Assembly (NCBI GenBank): GCA_035547155.1
Contig: DASZVJ010000141.1
Location: 1-43,070, forward strand
DNA: 43,070 nt
Direction: 5' to 3'
From: CAZNMF01 sp035547155
Lineage (GTDB): Bacteria > Acidobacteriota > Vicinamibacteria > Vicinamibacterales > SCN-69-37
Of this stretch, positions 28,074 through 35,902 are shown piece after piece; positions within the stretch are counted from its first letter, which is position 1, and every line of letters starts with the position of its first letter. Both the position numbers and the translations under genes were made by a program. The notes beneath the pieces were generated by a model that worked only from the letters and a program-made list of their open reading frames with translations, was not told the origin of the DNA and made no database searches.

Positions 28074-28946
28074 CTACCGCGGCAGCGAATCGAGATATTT
28101 CCGCAGCGGCTCCGCCAGCTCGGGCCGCTGCAGGGCGAAGTGGATGACGGCTTTCAGGAAGCCCAGCTTGTTGCCCGTGTCGTGGCGTACACCCGTGACT
28201 TCGCACGCGTAAATCGCACGTGTGGTCAGCAGACGTTTCAGCCCGTTCGTCAGCTGAATCTCGCCGGATTTCACCGACCCGGCCTCGTCCACGAGCGCGT
28301 CGAAGATGTCGGGCGTGAGGATGTAGCGGCCGATGATCGCGAGATCCGATGGCGCGTCCTGCGCCGACGGCTTCTCGACCAGGTCCGTCACCCGATAGAC
28401 GCCAGGCTTGACCGGCTCGTACGCGATGACGCCGTAGCCGGAGATCTGCTGCTTCGGCACACGCTCCACGAGGATCACCGGTCCCTGCACCTCTTCGAAG
28501 ATCCGGATCATTTGCGCCAGCGCCGACGGCGTCGCGTCGATGACATCGTCAGCCAGGATGACCGCGAACGGCTCGTGCCCCACGAGCGGTCGCGCCGTCA
28601 GCACAGCGTGCCCGAGGCCGAGCGGCTCGCCCTGCCGTACGTAGGCGAGATGCTTGACGAGGTTGGAGATCGATCGGACTTCGGCAGCCTGATCGCGCTT
28701 GCCGCGCGTCTCGAGAAACGTCTCGAGCTCGATCGAGACGTCGAAGTGATCCTCGATCGCGTTCTTGCCGCGGCCCGTGACGATGATGATGTCATCGACG
28801 CCGGCGGACTTGGCCTCTTCGATGCCGTACTGGATGATCGGCTTGTCGACGAGCGGCAGCATCTCCTTCGGCTGCGCCTTCGTCGCGGGAAGAAAGCGCG
28901 TGCCGAGTCCGGCCGCGGGAAAGACTGCCTTGCGAACGCTGGGCAC
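28074..28946 (-). CDS. galU: UTP-glucose-1-phosphate uridylyltransferase
   Basis: 290 residues. It makes UDP-glucose for polysaccharide and envelope glycans. The start is a GTG at 28946 preceded by AAGGAG at about 6 nt; it gives PSVRKAVFPAAGLGTRFLP. Further marks are KPIIQYGIEEA, IVTGRGKNAIEDHF, GEPLGLGHAVL, ILADDVID and YGVIAYEP. The open frame continues 36 codons upstream but lacks family character. It is divergent from serS. Confidence 0.96.
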   Translation of the reverse strand: MPSVRKAVFPAAGLGTRFLPATKAQPKEMLPLVDKPIIQYGIEEAKSAGVDDIIIVTGRGKNAIEDHFDVSIELETFLETRGKRDQAAEVRSISNLVKHLAYVRQGEPLGLGHAVLTARPLVGHEPFAVILADDVIDATPSALAQMIRIFEEVQGPVILVERVPKQQISGYGVIAYEPVKPGVYRVTDLVEKPSAQDAPSDLAIIGRYILTPDIFDALVDEAGSVKSGEIQLTNGLKRLLTTRAIYACEVTGVRHDTGNKLGFLKAVIHFALQRPELAEPLRKYLDSLPR

Positions 28947-29096
28947 TGGAGCTCCTTCGAAACTGCCGGCGGCTGCACGGGGTGGCCCGACGCATGATGC
29001 ACACGCCGAACCTGCCTGAGATCCCTCAATCGGCAAGTCCGTTGAGCCTTGCATCGTATCGCAGGGAACTCACGGCGCGGTATAGCATGAAGGGCC

Positions 29097-30377
29097 ATGC
29101 TCGATGCCGCGTTCGTCCGTGATCACCTGGCCGATGTCGACGCCCGTCTACGCGCCAGAGGGATGGATCCCTCGCGCGAGTTGTCGGAGCTTGCGTCGCT
29201 CGACGCCGAGCGCCGGCGGCTGATTCCGCTCGTCGAGACGCTGAAGCGCGAGCAGAATGTGGCGGGCGAGGCTGTCGCGCGCGCCAAGAAGGCGGGCCAG
29301 GATGCCAGCGAGATCTTCGCGGCGAACAAGGTCCGTGCGGCGGAGATCAAGACGCACGAGGCCGAGCTGGACGCGATCGAAATGCGTCGTGAAGCGCTGA
29401 TGCTCACGTTGCCGAACGTGCCACACGAGAGCGTGCCCGTCGGCAAGTCCGCCGAAGACAACCCGGAAGTGCGGCGCTGGGGGACGCCGAGGACGTTCGA
29501 CTTCGAGCCGAAGCCGCACTGGGATCTCGGCGCCGATCTCGGCATTCTCGATTTCGAGCGTGCGGCGCGAATGTCCGGCGCACGCTTTTCGATCCTTTCT
29601 GGTGCCGGCGCGCGCCTGGCGCGCGGACTGATCAATTTCATGCTCGATTTGCACACGCACGAGCATGGCTACCGCGAAGTCGAGCCGCCGTTCCTCGTCA
29701 ATCGTAAAGCGCTGACCGGCACCGGCAATCTGCCGAAGTTCGAGCCGGATCTGTTTCGCATCGCCGGCGATTGGGACTTGTTCCTCATCCCCACCGCGGA
29801 AGTGCCGCTGACGAATCTGCATCGTGAAGAGATCCTGGATGGCGCGCAACTGCCGTTGAGATACACGGCCTATACGCCGTGCTTCCGCAGTGAAGCCGGA
29901 TCGTACGGCGCAGACGTGCGCGGGCTCATCCGTCAGCATCAGTTCGACAAAGTCGAGCTCGTGAAATTCACGACGGCCGAGCAGTCCTACGACGAGCTCG
30001 AGTCGCTGACGCGCAACGCGGAGACCGTGCTCGAGAAGCTCGGCCTGCCGTATCGTCGCGTCCTGCTGTGCACGGGCGACATGGGGTTCGCGTCGGCGAA
30101 GACCTACGACATCGAGGTCTGGCTGCCGAGCCAGCAGACGTATCGCGAGATCTCATCTTGCAGCAACACCGAAGCGTTCCAGGCGCGGCGCGCGCAGATT
30201 CGCTACAAGCCTGCCGGCGGCGGCAAGAACCAGTTCGCGCATACGCTCAACGGCTCGGGGCTCGCCGTCGGCCGCACGCTGATCGCCGTGCTCGAGAACG
30301 GCCAGCAGAAGGACGGATCGGTCGTGATTCCCGAGGCGTTGCGACCGTACGTCGGTCTGGAGACCATTCGCCCCTGA
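29097..30377 (+). CDS. serS: seryl-tRNA synthetase
   Basis: 426 residues. It charges tRNA-Ser (and tRNA-Sec). The N-terminal coiled-coil arm (about 25-100) binds the long variable arm. The class II core shows motif 2 PCFRSEAGSYGADVRGLIRQHQFDKVEL and motif 3 LNGSGLAVGRTLIAVLEN, with the active-site strand YREISSCSNTEAFQARR between. ATG 29097 follows an AAGGG. A tRNA-Ser gene lies 39 nt downstream, so the enzyme and one of its substrates are neighbours. Confidence 0.98.
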   Translation: MLDAAFVRDHLADVDARLRARGMDPSRELSELASLDAERRRLIPLVETLKREQNVAGEAVARAKKAGQDASEIFAANKVRAAEIKTHEAELDAIEMRREALMLTLPNVPHESVPVGKSAEDNPEVRRWGTPRTFDFEPKPHWDLGADLGILDFERAARMSGARFSILSGAGARLARGLINFMLDLHTHEHGYREVEPPFLVNRKALTGTGNLPKFEPDLFRIAGDWDLFLIPTAEVPLTNLHREEILDGAQLPLRYTAYTPCFRSEAGSYGADVRGLIRQHQFDKVELVKFTTAEQSYDELESLTRNAETVLEKLGLPYRRVLLCTGDMGFASAKTYDIEVWLPSQQTYREISSCSNTEAFQARRAQIRYKPAGGGKNQFAHTLNGSGLAVGRTLIAVLENGQQKDGSVVIPEALRPYVGLETIRP

Positions 30378-30402
30378 GCGGCGGCGAACGCGCGTCCCGG
30401 GC

Positions 30403-30408
30403 TAGAAT
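30403..30408 (+). promoter_or_regulatory. -10 element of tRNA-Ser
   Basis: TAGAAT ends 8 nt before the first base of the tRNA, giving a start at about 30415-30417. The expected -35 position (about 30380-30385) is GC-rich with no match, so the tRNA might also be read through from serS. Confidence 0.45.
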
Positions 30409-30416
30409 CGTCGCAC

Positions 30417-30506
30417 GGAGAGGTGGCCGAGCGGTTGAAGGCGGCGGTCTTGAAAACCGTTGAAGCCGAAAGGCTTCCAGGGGTTCGAATCCCTTCCTCT
30501 CCGCCA
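30417..30506 (+). tRNA. tRNA-Ser (anticodon UGA)
   Basis: A 90-nt tRNA including an encoded CCA at 30504-30506. The acceptor stem ggagagg pairs with cctctcc, the discriminator is G, the T-loop is ggttcgaatccc, and the long type-II variable arm (tgaagccgaaaggcttcca region) is typical of Ser. The anticodon loop is cttgaaa with TGA at 30451-30453, which reads UCA and, through wobble, other UCN codons. Confidence 0.96.
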
Positions 30507-30595
30507 TTCGACTCGCCTTCAGCTCGCGTTGCGAGCCGAAGGCTCGCTCATGGCTATCGCCAGCGAGAATGCCCTGACCGAAGTGAGTCGAAGGG
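30507..30595. repeat. palindromic REP-like element abutting tRNA-Ser
   Basis: An 8-bp terminal inverted repeat ttcgactc (30507-30514) / gagtcgaa (30585-30592) brackets 86 bp that begin right after the tRNA CCA. Inside are two competing hairpins sharing one arm: gctcgc-gtt-gcgagc (30522-30536) and gcgagcc-gaa-ggctcgc (30531-30547), plus tggc-tatc-gcca (30551-30562). The right end (ccctgac...gtcgaaggg, 30572-30595) resembles the short palindromes widespread in GC-rich genomes. It may be a REP or MITE-like mobile repeat or a processed 3' structure. The rest up to 30670 holds nothing recognisable. Confidence 0.5.
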
Positions 30596-30670
30596 CTGCA
30601 TACGTCCCCGAGTCATTCGAACCGCACGAGCGGCGGGCATCAACACGCGCGTGGTTGGCCGCTCACCGGT

Positions 30671-31279
30671 CTAAGGGCTTCGACGACTGGTCCCTCTTCG
30701 CCGCGTCATCCACGCGAGCGCCGCGGCGCCCATCAGCAGCACGACGATGCCGGCGACGCGGCCGTGCCTCTCGATTTCGTGAGCGGCGATCTCCCATCGA
30801 TCCCCCAGATACAAGCCGAGCGTGATGAACGTCATCGACCACACAGCCGCACCGGCGTACGCGAATGTCGCGAACAAGCCGAACTCGAGATTGGCGGCGC
30901 CCGCGACGAGGGCCGTCAGGTGGCGGATGCCGGGCACGAAGTAGCCGAACGTCAGACTCCACTTGCCTGCGCGTCTGAAGACCGCCCGCACGTTCTCGAT
31001 GCTGTCGGTCGGCACGCGCAGCCGATGTCCGTGACGCTGAATCACGATGAGCCCGGCGGCGCGCCCCAGGAGATAACTGATCGTGATGCCCGCGGCACTG
31101 CCGAGCATGGCCGCGACATATGTCGGGCCCGCGTGCAGCCGCGAGCGGCCGATGAGCACGCCTGCGATGATCAACAGCGTCTCGTCGGGCACCGGCAGCC
31201 CGGCAATGCCGAGGACGAGCAGGCCGAACAGCGCGAGGCTGCCGTGCGCGGTGAGCGCGTCTATAAACGTCTGAGACAT
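30671..31279 (-). CDS. DedA/VTT-family membrane protein
   Basis: 202 residues. DedA proteins are polytopic inner-membrane proteins, several of which flip undecaprenyl phosphate or lipids. Hydrophobic segments are at 15-40 (LALFGLLVLGIAGLPVPDE, with the family PxPxE), 40-75, and near the C-terminus (VAGIVVLLMGAAALAW). The marks GRAAGLI, RHGHRL, FFR..G.W and RFVPGIRHLTALVAG are DedA-like. ATG 31279 is chosen; the open frame upstream has no family match. It is last in the four-gene minus-strand run. Confidence 0.88.
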   Translation of the reverse strand: MSQTFIDALTAHGSLALFGLLVLGIAGLPVPDETLLIIAGVLIGRSRLHAGPTYVAAMLGSAAGITISYLLGRAAGLIVIQRHGHRLRVPTDSIENVRAVFRRAGKWSLTFGYFVPGIRHLTALVAGAANLEFGLFATFAYAGAAVWSMTFITLGLYLGDRWEIAAHEIERHGRVAGIVVLLMGAAALAWMTRRRGTSRRSP

Positions 31280-31326
31280 CGCCGAACGAGGTCCTGCCAG
31301 CATATCGGACGCGCTGGCGGCGCGGA

Positions 31327-32394
31327 TCAGCTGCCAGGCGGCGAGTGCGATTCCACGTCTGGTGCGGCGAGACCGCACGTCGGGCAGAAGCGAAAGAACA
31401 TGTTCTTGCGCGTCGAGCATTGCGGACAGTGATCGAACAGCCGAAGCCCGCAATGCACGCAGAAATCGGCCGGTACGCCGTCGCCAGCCTGCAGCGGACG
31501 ATCGCAGCCCGGACAGATCTTCGCGGTGAGCTTCTTCAGGGCGTTGTCCACGGTCAGCGCCGTACGGCGCGCCGCGTCGGATTGCCGTTCGAGCGCCTCG
31601 CGCTGCGCGAGATACCGGCGCATGCCTTTGATGATGTAGTGTCCAGCCACGGCCGTGAGCAGGATGCCGACGCCGTATCGGACGTAGCCGCCATAGCTCG
31701 GCAGATATGGCACGAGCTCGACGAAGAACGCGAACGCCGCGAAGAGCACGAATCCGCGCATGAGCGGCCAGTAGTCGCTGTGACGTCTTCTCGCCACGAA
31801 GAACGCGGCGAGCACGAGTAACGGCAGCGTGATGGCCAGGCGCGCGCCGAAGATCCGAAGCTCCTGTCGGAATTGCGCGCGCTCGAAGGCCGCGTCAGCG
31901 GCCTGCAGCAGCTCGGCTTCGCGGCGTTGATTCGCTTCGGCGCGCTGCGTCCGATCGAGACGATCGCTCGTGAGCCGCTCGATCGCCGCTTCGGCATCGC
32001 GATTGCGCGCCTGCAACGCGTCGAGCGCACGCGTCCGCGTCACGACCTCTGGATCCTGGCTGGGATCGACCGTCGCGACGCGAGTGGCGATCCAGTTCGC
32101 ATAGGCCGATCGCGCGGACTGATAGGCGTTGTCGGCTGCCTGCTGCGTGAGGCGAGCGCGCGCGAGATTGTCGTCGAGGTCGCGGATATCGCGCTGCACG
32201 GTCTCATCGTCGGCACGCACGGCATCGAGCGCGGTTCGATCCGCGAACTGGTCGCGCGTCACTTCGGTGCTCAGACGCGGCAAGTCCGCAATGACGCGAT
32301 CGCCGAGGCCGATGAGGAACGCGGCAAATGCGATCGAAACGAGCCACAGCAAGACCGCGAAGACACGTTCGGACGCGCGCAGACTCTTGACCAT
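31327..32394 (-). CDS. membrane protein with C-terminal double zinc ribbon (uncharacterised)
   Basis: 355 residues, function not recognised. One membrane segment at about 11-35 (ERVFAVLLWLVSIAFAAFLIGLG) is followed by a long charged helical stretch, probably coiled coil (about 60-160, rich in E, R, Q and A), then two or three hydrophobic segments (ITLPLLVLAAFFVA, GFVLFAAFAFFVELVPYLP, YGVGILLTAVAGHYI). The tail has four CxxC pairs (CPGC, CVHC, CPQC, CPTC), a double zinc ribbon. ATG 32394 is chosen because GGAG lies 6 nt upstream; two other in-frame ATGs are at 32400 and 32406. It sits between dedA and an acyltransferase, so an envelope role is possible. Confidence 0.75.
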   Translation of the reverse strand: MVKSLRASERVFAVLLWLVSIAFAAFLIGLGDRVIADLPRLSTEVTRDQFADRTALDAVRADDETVQRDIRDLDDNLARARLTQQAADNAYQSARSAYANWIATRVATVDPSQDPEVVTRTRALDALQARNRDAEAAIERLTSDRLDRTQRAEANQRREAELLQAADAAFERAQFRQELRIFGARLAITLPLLVLAAFFVARRRHSDYWPLMRGFVLFAAFAFFVELVPYLPSYGGYVRYGVGILLTAVAGHYIIKGMRRYLAQREALERQSDAARRTALTVDNALKKLTAKICPGCDRPLQAGDGVPADFCVHCGLRLFDHCPQCSTRKNMFFRFCPTCGLAAPDVESHSPPGS

Positions 32395-32477
32395 CGGCAT
32401 CTCCATTCGGCGGGCGTCGGCCGTGGTGGTCACGGACCGACGCGGCAGACCGCCAATACACGTATCGTGAGCGCTCG

Positions 32478-33215
32478 TTACGACCCCGCCGGCGCTGCGC
32501 ACCTCGACGCCGGCGACAGCGTACGAATCCGTATTTCCAGAAACGCCGTCGCCTCGTCCCACGCCACTGGCAGCGTGTCCGACAGGATCGGCGGACCGAT
32601 GACGGCCGTAACGCCCCGACGGTAGCGCCAGAAGCCCATCGCGGCGAGGAAATACTGCAACGAGGGCCGTATGCGTGTCATCCACTCACCCGGATGACGC
32701 GGATAGTGGAGATAGCACGGCACGATGGGAATCGGACGGCCTCGACGCTCGGCCGCACGCATCGCGATGTACGCGGCGCCGCGCTTGAACGTGCCGCGAT
32801 GGCCGTCCATATGCGCCCATCCCTCGGGAAACAGCACGAGACGTTCGCCGCCGGCCAGGACGCGAATGCCCGCCGCCAGCTCGCGGCGTCCGCCCGACGG
32901 ACGCAGGTCGACGGCAATCGCGCCAGCGGGACCGAGGATCAGCGCGGCGAGCCCGCGGCCGAAGCGCAGCGCGCCGCGCGCGATGAAATAGCGCGGCCGC
33001 GCGCGCACGCCGAGAATCAGGCCGATGACCGGCCCGTCCGCGTAGTGCGTGTGATTGGCGACGACCAGATAGGGCGCGTCCGTCGGAGGCAGGTGCTCGC
33101 GGCCGATGACGGTGATTTTGCCGACCTGAACGAAGACGAGGACGCGCGCGAGCCGAAGCACCCATCGCACCGCGCGAAACGACGGAGCCGGGCCGATGTG
33201 GCCCGGCTCACACAC
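32478..33215 (-). CDS. 1-acyl-glycerol-3-phosphate acyltransferase-like (PlsC family)
   Basis: 245 residues from GTG 33215. The acyltransferase block I NHTHYAD (H55 to D60, an Hx4D) and block III FPEG (139-142) are present, with RGALRFGRG and PIVPCYLHYP as the other blocks. It probably transfers acyl groups to lysophospholipid or a related acceptor. The first 15 residues coincide with a perfect 10-bp hairpin, so a start at the GTG at 33170 (before RWVLRLARV) is a real alternative. Confidence 0.85.
   Translation of the reverse strand: MCEPGHIGPAPSFRAVRWVLRLARVLVFVQVGKITVIGREHLPPTDAPYLVVANHTHYADGPVIGLILGVRARPRYFIARGALRFGRGLAALILGPAGAIAVDLRPSGGRRELAAGIRVLAGGERLVLFPEGWAHMDGHRGTFKRGAAYIAMRAAERRGRPIPIVPCYLHYPRHPGEWMTRIRPSLQYFLAAMGFWRYRRGVTAVIGPPILSDTLPVAWDEATAFLEIRIRTLSPASRCAAPAGS
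33185..33209. terminator. perfect 10-bp hairpin at the acyltransferase start
   Basis: gagccgggcc / ggcccggctc with a 5-nt loop. It lies 57 nt after the end of the upstream exported-protein gene on the same (minus) strand. It lacks a T-tract, but could end or pause the upstream transcript, or limit acyltransferase translation. Confidence 0.45.
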
Positions 33216-33265
33216 GGTTGCGATGTACGACGCCGCTCGCGCTCGGAGCGACAGACGGGCCGCTC

Positions 33266-33775
33266 CTATTTCGTGCCCGGAAGAGGAAAGAGCACGGCGA
33301 GATTGATGACCATCGTGTTGGCGTTGTGATAGCCGGACGAGTACGCGGCCTCGAGCACGACTTGTTCACGCCACTCCGGCTTCTTGTAGCGGAATCCGGT
33401 CACGATGTTGAGCACCGGCTTCGTCTCGGAGAAGCCGTCATCGCCGAAATGCTGCACGCCGACGCCCATGCCGATGTACGGATGCGCGTTGATCTCGGCG
33501 GCCAGCGGAATGTCCCAGAGCATGTTCGCGTCGCCTTGGAATCCGCCGTTGCCGAAGTACTTCTCGATCCGAGGACTGAAGACGAGCGGCTTGAAGATGA
33601 TCGCATCCGGCGCTTTCGCCGGAATCCATCCCATGCCGGTCACGAGCCAATACGCGCCAGGCGAGTCGAAGAGATAACCCGGACCGGCGCCGACGAGAGT
33701 TTGCGCTGCTGCAGGGCGGCTGCAGAGAAGGAGGAAGCCGAACGTGATCCACGCGAGATGACGAGATCTGAGCAT
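33266..33775 (-). CDS. exported small protein, possible outer-membrane beta-barrel
   Basis: 169 residues. MLRSRHLAWITFGFLLLCSRPAAAQ is a signal peptide with a cleavage site after AAA. The mature part is rich in Gly and aromatics, with alternating strands (GPGYLFDSPGAYWLVTGMGW, AHPYIGMGVGVQHFGDD, LEAAYSSGYHN, MVINLAVLFPLPG), resembling a small beta-barrel. The end is hydrophobic but not a clean terminal Phe. GGAGG at 7-nt spacing supports ATG 33775. No family recognised. Confidence 0.8.
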   Translation of the reverse strand: MLRSRHLAWITFGFLLLCSRPAAAQTLVGAGPGYLFDSPGAYWLVTGMGWIPAKAPDAIIFKPLVFSPRIEKYFGNGGFQGDANMLWDIPLAAEINAHPYIGMGVGVQHFGDDGFSETKPVLNIVTGFRYKKPEWREQVVLEAAYSSGYHNANTMVINLAVLFPLPGTK

Positions 33776-33831
33776 CGAGGAACCTCCAAGTCCCACGGGC
33801 GGAGACTCTAGCATGGCACGCGGCAGGACTT

Positions 33832-34377
33832 ATGATCGGTGGCCGGAGGCTGGCCGTGGGCGTGGTCGCTCGCGTGAAATGGGCGCAATTCGTCGAGCTC
33901 GCGACCGCGCCGTGCTTTGTTGCGGCCGGCGCGTGGTTGGCCGGGCTCAGCCGCGGCTCGCTCTGGTCGGGCGCCTTCGGGTTGCTCGTCTGCTGGCCGC
34001 TTGCCGAATGGTGGCTGCATCGCTCGCTGCTGCATCGCGTGTTGCGGAAGGCGCACTGGCACCATCACGAGGATCCGATGAGCGACATTCACGTCACGCC
34101 GTTCCTGCCGGACGTCGTGATGCTCGCGATATTCGGGCTCTGCGTCCTGATCGGCGGACGTGCGATCGGCGGCGGCTTCTTTGCCGGCTTCGCCGCCGGC
34201 TACGCGACGTTCTACTACACACATCTGTGCGTGCACGCCGGCTTCTGGCCGACGACGGGTTGGCTGGGTGACATCGCGCGCCGGCACGACATCCATCATC
34301 GCGGCGTCGAGGCCAACTACAACGTGCTGCTGCCGCTCGGCGACTGGATCTTCAGGACCTACGTTCGCGCGTCGTGA
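33832..34377 (+). CDS. fatty acid hydroxylase-like membrane protein (His-box family)
   Basis: 181 residues. It has the histidine boxes of the sterol desaturase/fatty acid hydroxylase superfamily: EWWLHRSLLHR (HRSLLH), HWHHHED and the C-terminal HDIHHRGVEANYN, plus HLCVHAGFW. These bind two irons. Membrane segments are predicted at about 17-45, 92-135. It could hydroxylate a lipid or carotenoid; the substrate is not evident. Its 3' end overlaps the convergent DUF899 gene by 19 nt. ATG 33832 is the longest start; internal GTGs (MVARVKWAQF) are possible. Confidence 0.82.
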   Translation: MIGGRRLAVGVVARVKWAQFVELATAPCFVAAGAWLAGLSRGSLWSGAFGLLVCWPLAEWWLHRSLLHRVLRKAHWHHHEDPMSDIHVTPFLPDVVMLAIFGLCVLIGGRAIGGGFFAGFAAGYATFYYTHLCVHAGFWPTTGWLGDIARRHDIHHRGVEANYNVLLPLGDWIFRTYVRAS

Positions 34378-35177
34378 GCGCCCGCCTCGGTCCGGTGACA
34401 GCACGAGTCCGGCTCGGCCGGCGCGTGATAGCGGCCGGTGGTGTCGACGTGTCCGCCGGCGTCGTAGCGATCGTGATGCCGGACCCAGTCGATCAGACCG
34501 CGATGCGGCCCATGCTCGTCGCGGCCCTTTGGCGTCACGTCGAGCAGGATGTACGTGCCGAGGCCGAGCTCGCCGCCGCGCGCGTACGACGAGTACGTGT
34601 GGAAGATCTCGTCGCCGTCTTTGTAAAAGACGCTCAGCCCCGCCGCTTCCTCGCCACTGTACGGCTGTGTCGCGAAGTTGTAGTAGACCGTGCCCGCGGC
34701 CGCGTCTTCCGGCGTGAAGGACACGTGGTAGTCGTAGTTGAAGTCGCTGCCGAACGACGACACCCAGGCGAACGACCAGCCCATGCGCCGCTTGAACGCA
34801 TCGATCTCCGCGAGCGGAGCGCGCGACACGGCGACGTAGCTGACGTCGCGCTGCGCGAGGTGCACGAGCGCGCCGTTGACGTGATCGGCGCCGAACGAGC
34901 AGCCGACGCAGCCTTCCTTCCATCCGGGCCCGAACATGAAGTGATTGACGATCAACTGGCTGCGTCCGGCGAACAGATCTGCCAGGGTCTCGCGTCCTGA
35001 CGGCCCTTCGAAGACATACGTCTTGTCGACCTTGACCCATGGCAGCGCGCGCCGATCGCGATTGAGCGCGTCGTAGGCGCGCGTGAAGGCTTTTTCCCTG
35101 GCCAGCAGCGCTTCACGCGCGGCGACCCATTCCGCGCGTGGGACGACGGCCGGGCGTTCCAGATGGCGTGTGGTCAT
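34359..35177 (-). CDS. DUF899-family thioredoxin-fold protein
   Basis: 272 residues. The DUF899 pattern is clear: VFEGPSGRETLADLFAGRSQLIVNHFMFGPGWKEGCVGCSFGADHVNGALVHL, then RDVSYVAVSRAPLAEIDAFKRRMGWSFAWVSSFGSDFNYDYHVSFT and IFHTYSSYARGGELGLGTYILLDVTPKGRDE. The GCVGCSF part carries a CxxC in a thioredoxin-like fold; the function is not established. GAGGAG lies 5 nt before ATG 35177. It follows the TetR gene by 9 nt and is probably its regulated partner. Confidence 0.88.
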   Translation of the reverse strand: MTTRHLERPAVVPRAEWVAAREALLAREKAFTRAYDALNRDRRALPWVKVDKTYVFEGPSGRETLADLFAGRSQLIVNHFMFGPGWKEGCVGCSFGADHVNGALVHLAQRDVSYVAVSRAPLAEIDAFKRRMGWSFAWVSSFGSDFNYDYHVSFTPEDAAAGTVYYNFATQPYSGEEAAGLSVFYKDGDEIFHTYSSYARGGELGLGTYILLDVTPKGRDEHGPHRGLIDWVRHHDRYDAGGHVDTTGRYHAPAEPDSCCHRTEAGAHDART

Positions 35178-35186
35178 GACGGCTCC

Positions 35187-35828
35187 TCAACGGGACTGAC
35201 TTGGGCGAAGCGATTTCAGGTATTTGACGATCTGTTTCTTGCCGGATTGCAGCACGCGCGCGTCTTGCGCGCTCTTCGCGAGCGAGACGTAGCCCTCGTA
35301 GACCGCGACGATGAACGTCGCGGTCCCGGCGGGATCGACGTCCGCGCGGACCAAACCGCGCGCTCGGCCGCGGCGGAGCGCCGACGCGATCGCGTGCCGC
35401 CACTCGCCGAAGATCGCTGCGAGCTTCGCGCGGAACGCCTCGTCGAGCGGGGACAGCTCCTGCGAGAGGTTGTTCAACGGGCAGCCACGCCGCACGTCCT
35501 CGGCATCGAGCGACGTGGATTCGACGATGGCAATGAGCGCGTCGATCGGATCGGCGGCATCCGCGAGCGGACGGACCCATTTGTCACGCGTGATTGGCGC
35601 GACGACGTCGTCGATGATCGCGTGCCCGAGTGCGTCCTTGCCGGCGAAGTGGTGATAGAGCGCGCCCTTGGTCACGCCGGATCCGTCGAGAATCGTGTCG
35701 AGGTCCGTGCCCTGGAATCCCGCCTCGTGCACGTGCGCGAACGCTTTGTGCAGGAGCTGACGGCGCGTTCGGGCCGCATCGCGCGGCGCCGCGGTCGAGC
35801 GGCGGAACGGCGGGGGAGTCGTTGACAT
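35187..35828 (-). CDS. TetR/AcrR-family transcriptional regulator
   Basis: 213 residues. The N-terminal helix-turn-helix is typical: RDAARTRRQLLHKAFAHVHEAGFQGTDLDTIL, then GVTKGALYHHFAGKDALG. The C-terminal half is the ligand domain. ATG 35828 is chosen; the extra N-terminal residues of longer starts would contain the operator itself. The operator overlaps the start codon, and the DUF899 gene follows 9 nt after the stop. Confidence 0.92.
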   Translation of the reverse strand: MSTTPPPFRRSTAAPRDAARTRRQLLHKAFAHVHEAGFQGTDLDTILDGSGVTKGALYHHFAGKDALGHAIIDDVVAPITRDKWVRPLADAADPIDALIAIVESTSLDAEDVRRGCPLNNLSQELSPLDEAFRAKLAAIFGEWRHAIASALRRGRARGLVRADVDPAGTATFIVAVYEGYVSLAKSAQDARVLQSGKKQIVKYLKSLRPSQSR

Positions 35829-35842
35829 ACCAACTAGTATGT
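35825..35842. promoter_or_regulatory. TetR-type operator overlapping the regulator start codon
   Basis: A perfect inverted repeat acatac-n6-gtatgt (18 bp). It contains the TetR start codon (35826-35828) and leads into the divergent gap to yjbQ (35829-35902). This is the size and form of sites bound by TetR-family dimers. Binding would block transcription of tetR and DUF899, and perhaps yjbQ. Confidence 0.7.
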
Positions 35843-35902
35843 ATGTCGAGTCGCCTGCGCCCGTCAAGGACAAATCGATCGCGGCGCAGGCAACATAGAC
35901 GA

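Noticed and set aside
30507..30670. A phage or island attachment site at tRNA-Ser
   Set aside because: No integrase gene and no second copy of the tRNA 3' end were seen in the window; only a palindromic element is supported.
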